A stretch of DNA of 64,000 nt. It comes from Nigrospora sphaerica. Lineage: Eukaryota; Ascomycota; Sordariomycetes; Amphisphaeriales; Apiosporaceae. A model generated the notes under the pieces. The model saw only the letters and a program-made list of their open reading frames with translations. It had not been told where the DNA came from and did no database searches. The DNA lies in contig JAGVVL010000018.1 of NCBI GenBank assembly GCA_018287875.1, positions 2,844,501-2,908,500 on the forward strand, given 5' to 3'. Below are positions 1 to 13,657 of this stretch, one piece after another (the first letter of the stretch is position 1; each line of letters opens with the position of its first letter). The position numbers and the translations under genes are program-made.

Positions 1-3000
1 ATCTGCCCCGCCATGAGCATCCAGATGGACAGGCAGGCAATGTAGGATATCTCCAGTGACTATGGGAAGCGCTCTGTTGATAGAGGTGTAGGGACAGGCC
101 GGGCCAGGCAGCCAGCTGGGGCTTCTTGCAGGGGATGGGGATAGGGACGGAAGGGATGCCCAGCCCAGTATGAATTCAGTACCCAGTCCGCGCAGTCCCA
201 GTTATCCGGTGTGAAAGAACAGGCCAATAGGCTCCAACAGGAGGGGCGTATTCGAGACAGGCACAAGCACCGGCCAACTGGGAACATGTGGAATCATGAA
301 CAAACGTCTCCAGCTAGCAGCCCTGGACTGGGCACGGGTGGAATGGATGGATGGAAAGGGTAACGGGAATTGGACTGGGACGGGGCCTGGAACTGAAGCT
401 GGAACTGTGAGACGGCCGGTGCAATCGCGCAGCGACCTTCTCTGCGACTAGGCCGTCCTTTCACAAAAAGACGGGAGTCTGAGCAGGCCTGGCTTCGTGG
501 CCACTGGACTGGGCGAACAAGGCCACATGGAAAAGGCCATGCGCTAAGCATCCATCTAGCCGGCCGGCGGTTCGTTCGGCCAGAAGACAGCCCTCCCTCT
601 CCAATCGGTCGAGAAACCTTAGTCCAAGAGAGAGGTGTGGGACTGGGCAAGTTGGCTAGGCCAGCTGGAGGTTGGACAAGATGGATGGGCGGATGTGAGC
701 GGATAGCAGGGTCGGATGGGTGGATGGATGAACGACCTACCTAGGTACCTGACTGACACATCCAGCACTGCTGGTAAGCCGCAGGGCAGGACGGGGGGGG
801 GGCACCGAGAGAGATTGGACACGCCGGTGAGAGGAGCGTCAATCGAGATTTCAGACGGTGCCACTGCCTGACAAGGTGGCTTTGGCCATATACTTGCCCG
901 TACTGGCTTAAAACCGGCTCAATTGCACGGGGAGGGGGTTACCCCATTTCCTGCAATGGATCTATTCTGCCCGGCTATCACCATGAATACTAGGCCTCCC
1001 AAAGGCCAGGCGCGTTTAAAAACACAGCGTGCACTGCAGTGCAAAGCAGGGGTTGTAGGTCGGGGCCCTTCAGCCAAACCAGTCGGCGCCAGAAACAAAC
1101 GGTGCCTTCCACTTTGCCTAGCTGCGGGCAGCTTCAAGGCGGGACTGCTCAGAAATGGGGATTCACGGGTCCGGCGAGGGTCTGCTGGCAGTCCGGCCTG
1201 GAACTGTTGGCCAGTCCGTCGTTGCGGGCCGAGTACAGCCACAAGGGAGAGGAGAGAGAAGTGCCCTGAGTAATGATGTGAAAGGGGGCCCGGCAATAGA
1301 ACTCTATGTCTTTGACTTCCCAGGCTGATGAGTGTGAAGCCGACTCTGCAGCGGCCAACTGACTGGGGGTGAGAGATGAGAGACAGGCATGGATGGACAG
1401 GATGCTTCTGTCCGTCAAGGCTTGGCTGTGCGGCACAAGGCAGGCAGGAAGGATGGCAGCCTGCATGCTGGCTGGCAATACGGGGTTGCCTGGACTTTCC
1501 GACGCCGTTATCTTGAAAGCCGCCTCTGATGCCTCCTCCAATTGCCGCCCGCGGGAGGCCTTTCACCAGTACAAAGGCTGGGTTGCACTTCCAAACCGCC
1601 TTGCATGGCATGGCATGGCATTGGTATGCATGTCGCCCATCCCGCCGCCTACTTGGGCATAACGCAGGCTGACAACAGCAACATGTCCCGTTATCTCCAT
1701 TGGAAACATGGCTAGGCAGCACACGGCAGCCGTCAATACCCCTCCCACCAGCCCAATACGAAGTGAACCGTATGCAACACCCCTCTGGGCTGATGGAGGG
1801 GCCCCAAATTGGCAGGGCAGGGAGATAGTGTCAGATTGTGTTCCCTTTTGGCCTCTTAGCCGTGGAGCACGACCAATGCGGGCAGTCAGTCAGTCTCAAG
1901 TTAAGCAGCAGCCAAGCAGTCAGACAGAGGGGGCCCAAGTCAGTACAAAGTGGCAGCCGGACGCCAAGGCTGTGTAGGGTCGGGCTGGAGAGGCGTGGCA
2001 TACCGCCCGTCGGGGTAGACACGGACTCAGGTGCCGTCATCGCTTCCAAGGCCTCTCTGTTGATGGCCCTTCCCGTCCGTTGGTTAAGACCGGGAGGGCA
2101 GCTCTCGGTCACAAACAGTCCACTGTAGGCAAACTCACCTGGTTCTGTTAGTCAGTCGGCCGGGACAGCGACAGCCACGCGACCCACGCCTCGATAATGC
2201 ATACGTCAGTCCAAGACATCTGGTACATTGAGTCGACGAGGTGCTGCCAGGAGCGCGTCAAGACTCTGGCCGGGGTTGAAGAAAAAAGTTTGTGTGGCGC
2301 GATGGGAGCATCGACGCGCAGGAACGCTAATTGAAATGACCCCGCCGATCAGCTCATCCGGCCGACGCGCCTGCAGCAGTCGGTACGTACCCTCCTCCTA
2401 CTTCCTTTTGTGGACGGCCTGGATGGGCAAGCGGGAGAAATACATAGTTGTGCACATATGAAGGACGTACGACCCATCTTCCAGGACCCCGTTAGGGGGT
2501 AGGTAGATTTGTACGGAGTCCGTATCATACCGACTGGCCATGGCTGATCTACCTGAGATCAACTAAACGGTAGACTACAGAAGGTCTTACACCTACATAC
2601 CTACGCATGGGGGGCTACATAAGGAAGCAGGTAGGGTTCTCTTGGATTACAATGGCGCCATCTCTTGGGCCGCCTACCGCGCCTCCGGCTGCCGCTCTGC
2701 CCCTATCCGATCCAACCAGTCACTAGAATCTATGGGATAGGCAGCGGCGTGCGGTGGAACATCTCTCTTGGGCTTTCTCTACTGTCGGAAATGGTTGTGT
2801 GATATCGAATCCGTGGGTGGCGGCCGGAAACGCCGCCATCGGATATCGCTGCAGGAGGAGCACCCGCTCGGCCTACGGCCGACTAGGCGCGACTAGCCAT
2901 CCATTGGCACACCATCGACGGATTTGGCCGCCAAGGTTCCATTGTCCGATCCTCTCGGTGGGGGGCGGTATTGGAGGGGTGACGACGTCCAGAATTCTCC

Positions 3001-6000
3001 AGAAGCACGGGAGGAGGAGCAGCGGAGCAGACAACACCAAGTGGCCCGGGACGGACGGGACTTGTAGTAGGCTACATAAGAACGAATTGATACTCGCAGT
3101 TCTCCATGGCCCCGGGGCCGGAAGCGAAATCAGGCTCATCTCGGGGGACAGAGGCTGAAAATTGGGGAAAAAAATGAAAAGTGGACGGCCGTCCGTCGGT
3201 CCGTTTGCGCCCCGATCCGCTGGTATCTCATCAACCGGAACGGAGAGTAAGACCGACTGCCCAGCTCCCAATTCGTGCCTATACGCGGATACCTACGAAT
3301 ACTTCATGTGTAATTATGTCAAGAAGTCGTCACCGACAGCCGCCCATGGTAATCTACATACATATCCAATAGTGTAGAGCTTGTTTGGTCTAAACTTTTG
3401 GCCGGGAGGCCGGCATGCGGGCTGCAGTCTGGGCACACAGGCGCGCACGCATGCCAGGTCGTCTTGTCATATGTCTCAGCGGCGAGCTGGGCGAGCCGAA
3501 TGCTCACTACATAAAGATGTAGAAACGCCAACGGCCAAGCACCTCGCGAGCAACAGGGTTTGGTGGTAGTAGCGCAACAGCGCACCACACTGCCATGGAG
3601 TAGAGATGAAAAGGAACAAGGGTATGAAGGAACTGGGCGGCCTGCCGGCATCCAGGGGAAGGGGGTAGCGCGCGGGGCGTGGGCGTCCATCCTTCCTTCC
3701 ACGTCCATCCACCCATCCCCCGGTCTTCGTGACGTTTCCCGCACTATCCCTTTGGCCTTCTAGCAATATGAGCGAGCAATCTTCATATCTCGCCATGCAG
3801 CTTGCCGGCTGGTTGCCGGGCGAGAATGGCAGATGCTACGCAGCGAACTGACGATGGTCAGTTGATCTCAGCTTCGCCAACGATGAGTTCGCCCCAGATC
3901 GACAGCGAGCCAATATATCCGTTTGCCCTTGCGTTGAGGCGCTTCGTATCGCGTACGCGGTGAGATCATGTTGTGTGGCCGCCAGCAGTAGTGCAACGCG
4001 CGCGTGGTCGGTCCTCTAGAGCCCGACTGCAGATCATTACAAAGCATGGTGGGAAGCAGACCGCGTGGGGTTACATGACATCCAACAAACCAGGGGGATG
4101 TGTTATGGCAGCTGGCGAGCAGCTCGACACAAAGCACTCACTCGGTGCACAGTACACTTGTCTGGCCCGACCTGAATAGTAGGTAGTTGAAGGTGCATCC
4201 CGTAGGACCTCGTCTCTTGGGAGAAATGTCGTGAGAAGGCGGGCAGCTTGAAGCTGCATCCCGGAACGGTGGAGGCCACGACCACACGGGTGCCGGGGCG
4301 CAATCCGATACCACGCACCTACGAGGTCCAACACGCTTGAAAGCGACCTCTGTGCGTACCTTAGCCTCAATACAACTCTTACGGGCAACGCAAGGTGAAG
4401 GCTTACGAGCTTTGACATGAGCCTGCCCGCCACGGAGCTGACAAAAGCCAGCCGAGGCAGTGTTGCATGCTCGGCGATACGAAGAGGTACGCTGCGTAGG
4501 GCTTTCAGCGACCAGCAAGACCGGGCCCGGCGTTGTGACTGGACCACCCATCTGTGGTTCGGCCTTTCGGGAGCCCTAGTATAGATAACCGCCGCGGGCG
4601 TGGGCAGCCTAGGGTTGTATCGCGCGCATTGGCACTTGAGCAACGCAACGTCCGAGGCGCAGTCTATCCCTTTCGTGGGCACCGTTCTGTCTACGCAGGC
4701 ACGGCACGGCAAAGATCCAGGACACCCGATCCACTGGGCCCAAAACTTGGAAGGGAAATTGCCCGCCAGAATACAGCAGAGACGGTATATATATCGTACG
4801 GGGACATCGCATCTCAGATAGGCTACCCGCCCAAACGGGACGGACGGATATTGCTCAGCGAACATCGATGCGCACCAGGGTCGTGAAGCGGCGGCTTACC
4901 ACCAGTGTTACGTCGAAGGGGTACCTACATATACGCCGCTGTACTTGCAGCCGGCTTGCCGGCGGCTTGTGCGTCTACTGAGATGGATGCATAAGTGCCC
5001 ATTGCCTATCTGTTGCAAACAGTCCTGTCGGGCCCTGGCGCCAGGGCCGCGCCAGGTCGGTGATCGTCGCCGTCGTCGTCGTCGTCTATTAGATTTCCAT
5101 CGCGGGTAATCCGTACAGGGGCACCATTAGGCCCAACGCCGTCGTGCGCCGACCCTAGTCCTGTTCCTGTTTTGTGTGTGCGTCTGTGCCTCGGGTTCCA
5201 TGTCAGGTACGATCCAAGTACCTGCTCAGCTCCTCGGGACGGCAAGTTACCTATATGGGAGGTACAATATAGCACGTACCAGGTAGGCGGCGGGCTCGGG
5301 GCTCCCAGAGAGAGGCCATCCCCGTCCCACGTCGCTTTGCTCTCCATACTGGATCCGTTCCGCCGGATGCTATCACTCGCTCGGTCGCTACTGGGGCCAG
5401 CAAAGTGTGTGTCAAGACCGCTGCCATGAAGCTCTTGTAATCATATTTTTCTAGCCTGGAGAGGGGGCTCCAGCGGTAGCCCCGGGCGGGCCAACTCGCG
5501 GTAGGGAACGTTGCCCTGTGCGTCTGGTTTCCCCCTTTGGGTCCTTCCTGTCAATGACGCAACTTGTAATAACGGCAACAACTGGCAAGCAGGAAGAGGG
5601 GGGCGCTATTATCTCGCGTGCGAGTCGTTGCTACTGGTATGTACATTGGTAAGTAGCTTTTGGTTTTCTCTTGCGTCCGCCGGCGTCAGAACGCCATTAG
5701 GCAAAAGCGACCAACAAGGAAAACACCGCCGGATCACCGCCCAGCCCCTTATGAGTGCAGGCAAGCAGGAAGGGTCCTCTGGTCCTCTTGGGGGCCTCTC
5801 TCCACCGCCCTCGCTTGCTGCTGCTCGACTTGCCCGCCTTTCCCATCTGCTTTCACCATGCGCTTTCTGACTTCCTTTTCCAACAACCATGCCAGATAAG
5901 CATGGGCTCGCAGGCGTGACAGGGGTGTCGGCGGGAAATCCAGATTCTGGCAACCAGGGTCACATTGCCAAGGTTGGCAGCCTAATGTCTTCCAAGGAAC

Positions 6001-8150
6001 ATGGAGGACCAGCAGCATCCGTGGGTGGAAATATCGTCTCCATCCTCCACCACCTCTCGGCTCATACCCACCAAGCTGGCGGAATCTTCCACTCGCATCG
6101 GTTTAGCGCGCCACCCTCCTTCCCAGCCGAGCCAGGTCAGCAGGTGGCCAGGCGATAGGTCGTCGCCGTTGCGCTGTTACACCTCGAAGATATGCCCATT
6201 GTGCTTTTGGGGGCTCAGCTCGTGGTATTCTGGGTATATCGGTTTTCGTTCCCGTTTACCAGCACAAGCCCAGGCCGCGCGCAGCCTTGACGAGCGCCTT
6301 CGGTCAGCCCCCGATAGCTACCGAACATTCGTGGTGCTCCCCCAACCCCCAATCCTGCACCTCCATCTCCGTCGTCTCGGCGGTCAAGAAGTGGCCTGCG
6401 CGCTGGCCGAGGGCCTGCTTCGAGCCCGGACCCGGGGTTAGCAGTTTAACGCCGTCGAGGATCGTGATGCGATCGACGATGTTGCTTTCCTTCGGCCGCG
6501 GAGAGCCAGGCCAACTTTCCCTCGGCAGCTGTGCATTTCGTGTCACCGCTACCGCTCGGGCCAACGGGAATCCGCTTTACATCTACGAAAACCACACTAT
6601 GAATGCGCATTGCACTTCCACTAGGTTGCCAATCTTGCAACTCGGCCCAGTCCTATCAGTCAGGCCGTGGAGACCAAGACCAGCCAGTGACTATCGTCAA
6701 TGCGGTCGGTTTGCGGCTCTGCCAGGTGGATTGGCTCGAGCCTTGCGCATGGATGCCACGACGACGGGAAAGGCATGAGAGTTCATGCCTCAGGCAGGAC
6801 CCTGCACGTGCAGGCATGGAGGCCATTGTCACACAGTTAGTTGACCACAGCCAGCACGCACTCCAGGGGCCGTTGCGCATCAGCATACTATATATAAAGA
6901 CGGCTTGTACGGGTGGGCCGCCGTGGTCGCCGTCCCGGCGGCGGTCTGCTGCATCGGTACCCAACGTTCCTCTTCGACCTCGCGTGTGAGCACGCACCCA
7001 CGGTTCCGCCAGCTCCCAACCAGACAGCCAGCCAGCCAGCCAACCAGCAAAACCCGGGTCCGCACTGGAGACGGCGTGCGCACGAGGCATCCCTGTGGCG
7101 TGCGTTGCCGGCTGCCAGAGCGGAGAGGATCATCCGCGTCTGGGTTTGCCCAAGGGGCCAAATGTTCGCTGAGAAGGTTCAGCACAGCCATCCTCGTGTG
7201 AATACGCGAACGCACGCCTTGAGGAACATTTTTGACGTAGCGTCATCTCGGAGTCCTGAATTGACCCAGGTGATTGGCCGTTGGACCAACATCCCCGGAT
7301 TCTGTGGTCCACGGCGTTATGTACAGGGGCGACCCTAGCTCCTTACAACATGCATATCCGGAAATTGCCCATCTTGCCGCGGTACAGGTCGGTTTGTCTT
7401 GCATACTGGCCCTCTGTTGACGCACGCGTTGGTGCGCGTCGCATTACACGCAAGGCCGGCGAAAGCTGCCAACAGGCCCATGGCATGGTGGCCAAAGCCT
7501 CTAGCACAGGATTGCCACAGTTGTCCATTTCTGGGTACATGCTGCCATCTGCTGACGCGATTCTTTTATCTCTGTGCTGTCCATCCAGAGAAGGATGTAA
7601 CGATGCGGGTAAAAACCTCCGTACGCATCGACACGTCCCCAGCCTACTACAACTAGTCAACCATAAACCAACCCCTGCCACCCGAACAACGCCGTGGACC
7701 TGGAATATTGGGAGACGGGGCCGAAAGGCTGGCAAACATGCGCGCAATGAATGTCATCGACAGTGCGCCGTAGGGCCTGGTCCAGCCTGGTCGAATGCAC
7801 AACTGGGCGGTCCCGTGTTTCAAACTTGACATCATTATCTGGTCGGAAACCGAACTTCTTCAGTCTCTGGTTGTTGATCTCGCTAGGAGGTCGCGTCGGT
7901 AAGCCTTGCCGGATTATCCATGACGACTCGCCAATTGGTGAATCTGCTGACCTGTACAGCTCGAAGTATGGTACTCCTGTCATCGTTTTGGCGGGGGGTG
8001 TTCAGGGGCTCACGGGCAATCGACCCTCTCCGGTTGCACTCAATGGATTGACAGCAGGGCTCACGAATTACCCAGAGCAACCAACCAAAGCCAATCGACC
8101 AATGCGTGACGTAAGTACCGGGAAACAAGCTACGCAGACTGTTGTTTATT
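1..8150. other. Gene-free G+C-rich stretch
   Basis: No gene can be supported here on either strand. Several open frames of 100-267 codons exist, for example minus-strand 919-1722 and 4071-4865. They are rich in Arg, Ser, Pro and Cys, match no family I know, lack a coding-like codon pattern and overlap equally long frames on the other strand, as expected by chance in G+C-rich DNA. What can be seen is low-complexity sequence: a 10-base G run near 793-802, GGAT-type repeats near 700-735, GCATG-type repeats at 1603-1622, AGCC repeats at 7024-7048, and scattered TACCTAGG/AGGTAGGT-like motifs such as the one near 738-752. An unannotated non-coding RNA cannot be excluded. Confidence 0.5.
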
Positions 8151-11100
8151 AACAAATACGCTCCCTAGCCGCCGACAGCGATACAAACCTGCCAATGAAT
8201 GCTCGATGCTTCCAAACATACGCAGTGGACCCTAGGTCGAACCGCTCGGGACCAAAAGAGTCGCCCCCGCGCAGCCCTACAACTGCAACAAGGCTGATCA
8301 TTATCAGCCCCAATTTGCCTCACCCGCGGCAATCGTCATAAGGCGCCCGTTCCGTTACTTTTGCTGGACAATGGCTATCGCTCCACGGCTTGTTCAAGCC
8401 TGCCAATGGCATGAAGGTGAGCTGTCTCCTTTGCCTGGTTTGCCCCATACTGCATATTCTCGTTTCGCTTCACGTCCGTGGCAGTAGTCGCAGGACGAGT
8501 CCACTTGGGTTCCGAATGCCACACTACTTAAGCGAGTGTATATCGAGATTCAAGATATAGTGGTCACTCGTGGTATGGGGCCCCCAACAAGCCCGAAATT
8601 TTCGGGTTTGCAAAAGTGGACGGAACGTCAGCGTCTCTGCATGCCCAATGGTGTTGTTTCTGTGCCACAGACGCGCCACCTTCTGTTCTCGGAAGCTGAG
8701 AGCACCTGAGTCTAAGACTGCGCCGTCATCTCGTAATACGCCCCTATTTCGCTGATCCCCTTCTAAATGAGTTGTTCGGCAATCTAGCTTGCAGCCTTCC
8801 CACGGAGGCATGCGAGGCTTGGTTTCAAACAAGGATGAGGCAGCAAACTCGCCAGCCACAGGATAGCGAGGGTACTATACTCCCGGTGGGGCATGCAAGA
8901 AGACGTCTATTGGCAATGAAAGCTCGAAGGACCCTTGTTAGTCCTACTCAAGGGGCTGATGGTCGGGAGGCAAATAAGACTGCCAGGTTACCGTCTCTAG
9001 GCAGTCACCTCGACGGCGAACCTGCCATCAAACGCCTAACGCGACCTTCCTCGGCCCACGGTCGCCTTATGCTGATCCACCAAACCTCGGGCCATACGGA
9101 GGGGCCGTCTCCGAGTCGCGGTACGGGCTTGAGTATCCGCCCCTCTTGCAAGAGGCCATCCTGGCTAATCGCCAGGAGACTTGCAGAGCAGGCCTCGACG
9201 GACTTTGATGTCGCACAGGATACGCCGCCGGGGCACTTGGAGAGGAACACCGGGGCGTTGGCGAGCCTGCAGCCAGTCGGCCATGATGATTTCGTCATGG
9301 GAGCCGAATCGGTCATTTGGTTGGTACCGCCCCAACAGGTGCCCCGACCTCACCGGCGCCCCCCCCCCCCCAACGGGCGATGGGACGGCGGGCGGGACTT
9401 TTCACCCCCAGCTAGCGGAAGATTTCACGTTGCACGTAGCGCCTGCTAATACCCGCGTCTCATTGACCTGTGGTGACCTCGGGATGTTGGGCCAATCCCC
9501 TTGGACGGTTGGGATGTGGGAAGCTGTTCGTAGCCGCTGTCAGGGGTACGCGTCGGACTGGCCTTACATGGCGGCCCCAGGCCCGGACGGTATGCCGTCC
9601 TACTCACGCTGCCTCCTGCATCGAGTAGTGCTGGGGACACACCCCCTTTTCCGCGTGGTTGCGATGTAGAGTTGCGAGGCCGGGTAGATACCGATCCCTC
9701 AGGAAGAAACTGTGAGCTGCCGGGGAGTAAAGAAAATCGCTTCGGTACTCGTGAACCCCCTTTCATGGAGGCCCTGATGACCGGGTCTTGGCTGCCTCCT
9801 CTCCAATGCTCCCCCTTCACGCGCCGGAGTCGATCCCTGGCACCTCCCATTGACTCTGTGGAGTACGGCTGACGCTTCGGAGGGCCTTCTGGACTGAGTG
9901 CAATTTGAGATCTGCGGGGGACTGATGAGTTTACGATGGCTGACGGGATTATCCGTTTTCGGTGACACGAGACACCGGGAACTCCCGAGAGCATTGAATG
10001 CTTCCATGCTTCGGGTTCAGTGAGCTCAACCCCCATTTTCAATGGCAGAAGACATAGCTAGCTACGTCGGGTTGTATACCAAAGATATGGCTTGTATGCA
10101 ATGGCTGTATCTTCATCTCTGTTGTTCCCTGTGGGTTTAGAAAAAGCGCCTTCAGCGAATACCAACCAGACTGTTACTTCCGAGCTATCGTAGGGGTCGG
10201 GTTTTTCTCCTACTGGAGGTCAGCGTTCTCATCTTTAAATCGTGTACCAAGCAGGAATCTAATAACAACTTTGGAACGTCTTGGTGTCGCCGTATGTTGG
10301 TTGGTACGTAATATGTGATGAGAGCTGTAAAGCTAATTGTGTTCTGGTGATACTTCGATCTGCTACAACTTCGCTCGTTGCCTCGTCTCGAAGTCGCAAG
10401 CCTCCCTTTGGACTGTCTGGTTTTCCATCTAGCCTCATGTTAATGTAGCCGACCGAGTATTTACCCAGCTTCGGCTGCCAGTTTGCAAGCTCCCAGAAGA
10501 CCCCACTGCCTGCTGTGGACGGGAACGCAGTTACACGTGCTTATTTAATCCTGGCCGAAGTTTCAACGGCATCAACATAGCTTCTATTGTGGAGTATATA
10601 CCAAACATCTCCTTGTTAGGTGTGGCTCGTTGCAATATCCCTAACGGGCATTGTCTTCCGTCGCCGATTCCAACGGTGCCAGAGAGTACCCGGGTTGGCA
10701 GCTACGTTCATTCTATATCATCCCAGTAACTAGTACACAAGGCTCAGATAGTGTTGAGGATAGCTGGGAAAGATATTCACAAACGGGCATGATCTGGTCA
10801 GCAGTGAGGCTGCCGGTCAGGGCGCTTGCTCTACTCGATCGCCGATAGGATCTATTAGATATAGAATAAACTGCTGGGTACCTAGGACAGATGGCATTGA
10901 AACCACTTAGCATCTCAATTCGGTGAATCAAGTTTACTTGCACGCCTTACTTAAGACCGTTTGTGCTGTCCACGTTACTGATTATATCTCGCGTGACGCG
11001 AAAAAAGCCATTTATCCTAAAGAGGTCTACATCGTCACTAACCGGTATCAAAACCATTCCCAAGGCGCAATCCCAAATGCATGGCTTGATATTCACCGAG

Positions 11101-12500
11101 AGAACATCGCGCTACCGAGAACTACAGTTGGCGCTCTCGTGTGGTCACTGTCAATGCCTCTCTGCCTGGAGGCTTAGAAGCTGGAAACATCGCCGAGGCC
11201 AGCGGCACCTCAAGGTAACTAGCATGGCACACTTCGTAAGTCAGTAGTTCAACAGAGCCGAATAATGCTTCGGGGCTGGTGAACGAGAGGGAAAACGAGA
11301 AGGGAGAATCGTGCGTCCAGGCAGAACAACACTTCCATCACCATACCCACTTCCGTACCAACGTTAGATTTTCAGTCTAAATGTGACTAAGTGTTGAGAC
11401 GTAACTCGTGTACGAATGCTTCCCCGAGATATAATTTCACGGCTCGACCCCTTCGCCAACTGGCAGCGACCTCTGCCGGGGAATAGAGATTAAACGCCTG
11501 GAAAAGTGGTAGGGCGGTGGAAGAACGGTCCGTATCTTGCTCGCTTGAAGTCTTCGGCTGTCCCCTCCGGCGCTTGGCAATGGTTAGGTTTGGAAGCATC
11601 TTGTTGTCGCTCACCTCCGTACCTAAGTACCTATCATGAATAAGGAGGTATTGGTGGTGTCAAAGAGCAGGTGGTAAAGAAAGAAGGGAGCGAAAATTAT
11701 TCGGGTTTATACCAGCCTCTCCCACTAGAGTGAAGCATTTATATTCCCCACGCGAACAAGCCTTATCGAGGGTGGGCGAGGGCTATCGTCGAGGGGATTC
11801 TGCCTGTCAGGATGGGAACAGAAGAACGGGCTCACCACTAGTGTAATGGTCATAGTGTAGTGAGCCATTCCTTCTGTTTCCCTCCTGCCTGTGCACCTGC
11901 CGAAGAGGGGATTTTACCACCTCGCGAGGCGAATTACACCAGCAAGCGCGACATCGTGCCGCCCTCAGAAACATTGTACATGCCCCAATGAGAATTATTT
12001 TAAAGACTACTCGCGCGTCTTGTTGTCTATATATTTGTAGCGTTGGTTACAAGCCCGAATGCATTTCGAATCCTGCTTTCCGTCCACTGCAGCTGCACCC
12101 AGACATGATAATCAGACACCACGAAACCCAACCGAGCGTATCCCGAAAATCCATCCGACTTGCTTGAGATTTCGGATCCTTCGCGCCGGAAACCATCCGG
12201 CTTCACGCGCGGTGCTCTCTTTGCAGGCGAGAGGGCCAGCTCTGCCGCCGGCTGAGGGTGCCCTCTCCGCTCACATGTTCTGTCTTTGCTGCCGACACAG
12301 TTGCGGAATGGATGCCTGTCATGCAGGGAAGACGGCGTATTAGACTGAATGCCTCCCAGCCATGGAAGGCGGCAAATTAGAATAAATTGAATACCTGCGT
12401 ATAAGTACCTAGAAGACTACATCATCTACAAGCACTTGCTCGTACATTGCTCGCACGCGAGATTAGTTGGTCCCGTGACGGTGTATGTCTGCGTCTAAGA
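8151..12500. other. Gene-free stretch, relatively A+T-rich
   Basis: By eye this part has a lower G+C content than the DNA on either side, most clearly from about 10,050 to 12,450. Open frames on the plus strand (8772-9449) and minus strand (9446-10042) have no recognisable domain and no splice structure that joins them into a sensible protein. A 13-base C run lies at 9359-9371. The composition could reflect an old, decayed insertion, but I see no terminal repeats, no target-site duplication and no transposase, reverse transcriptase or integrase motif. Typical repeat-induced point mutation (frame after frame full of TA-rich stops) is not obvious. Confidence 0.4.
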
Positions 12501-12899
12501 TGTGCCCTCAGATTAGCTCTTCCGGTTCTCACTGGCAACCTTCCCTGTAAAAACAAGGCGGCTGCCTGCAAATTTGGCTTTTTGGATGCTTGGTCATCAT
12601 GGGGTTATCTTGTTCCGCTACCTCGGCTCGCCATCCAGCTTCCCGGCGACGAGCTGCAAGACAGGCACGCCCCGGGGCCACTGGACCAAGCGGGTGCGCA
12701 AGCAGCCTCCACGGCTCCGATTGAAAACTATTTCGAAGCCTCATAGGACGCGGCCGCTCTGGGCGCGGTCCTCGGCCGGTTGCTAATTTGTCGTCCCTGC
12801 CAAGTGGGCCAATGGGCATGGCACGGCGCCGCGAACCCTGTATATGGTCGAGGGCGGGAGAAGATGGACAGACGATACGGGTGGCGGAACGCATAACTA

Positions 12900-12921
12900 G
12901 ACCGGTTAGAGACCGGTTAGA
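12900..12921. repeat. Two tandem 11-bp copies
   Basis: The 11-base unit gaccggttaga is present twice in direct tandem, followed by a diverged third copy. Inverted ACCGGT cores make it partly palindromic. No function can be assigned. Confidence 0.6.
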
Positions 12922-13323
12922 GGCCGGCAGACCGGTACTGTCTGGCTCAGATCTCTGTTCTTTAGGGGACGTTCGTCATGCGCTGGCGGCCAAAGGCCCA
13001 GCAGCTCCATTTAGCTCGTGTCCACGTGGTTCTTCATCGCGCAGCCGGAGGGGGGTGTGATAGAGAAACATAGGAAATAGAGGCATGCAAGGCAACACCC
13101 AAGACATAGGGAACGCGGGATACCACCTCATGACCCCCGAACTTACCGCTCGTGCGTGTTGACCGACGCCTTGATCCGGGAGGCCCGGCCTGTCCGCGGG
13201 GCGTCTGTCCTACCACACCGAGGACACAGCGATAGTAGTATGGGTATACGTGGAGGATGAATGAGGAGGAGGGAAGAACAAAAGGGTTCAAGTCTGTCTG
13301 GCGCACGGGACTGATGCGAAGGC

Positions 13324-13353
13324 CAGCAGCAGCAGCAGCAGCAGCAACAACAA
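13324..13353. repeat. CAG/CAA microsatellite upstream of isy1
   Basis: Seven CAG triplets (13324-13344) are followed by three CAA triplets (13345-13353). The array lies about 300 bases upstream of the isy1 start codon and outside any supported coding region, so it is either in the leader or in promoter DNA. Confidence 0.85.
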
Positions 13354-13657
13354 CGCGCGCGTACCAAGGGCGCTGGATTTGGAGGCGCGAAAGTTCCATC
13401 GCGTTGGAAAGCTGAAATCCATGTCTGGATTGGCTGTTGGGCCTTTCCCAAGCCACATGCGCCCCACTTGACAGGGACTGCTTGGGTGCCAAAGTGCAAG
13501 GGAGGCTGAGAGTTGAGACTTGGGAACTTTTCTCGATCAGACAATCCGTGGAGGCGCCCAAACCACTTCGTTTCGCCTGCCAGCAAACCGGCTGCTTTGT
13601 CGGCCTTTCCTTTCTCTTCTCGGACCCCCAGAAAACCCCGCACGCCCAACAGCCATA

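Larger units (their letters stand above)
12501..13657. other. Upstream region of isy1
   Basis: No independent gene is supported. An 11-bp direct repeat (unit gaccggttaga) occurs twice at 12900-12921, with a degenerate third copy following. A CAG/CAA microsatellite lies at 13324-13353. Long minus-strand open frames (13034-13906 and 13143-14000) run into the isy1 coding region and are antisense shadows. The stretch presumably holds the isy1 promoter and 5' leader. Confidence 0.4.

Noticed and set aside
919..1722. 267-codon minus-strand open frame
   Set aside because: Biased to Arg, Ser, Pro, Cys and His, no domain, overlapped by open frames in other phases; consistent with chance in G+C-rich DNA.
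4071..4865. 264-codon minus-strand open frame
   Set aside because: No recognisable motif and irregular Arg/Ser/Leu/Ala composition; no splice-supported extension; other strand equally open in part.
8772..10042. Open frames that might be a decayed transposon
   Set aside because: No reverse transcriptase, transposase or integrase motif and no terminal repeats were found.
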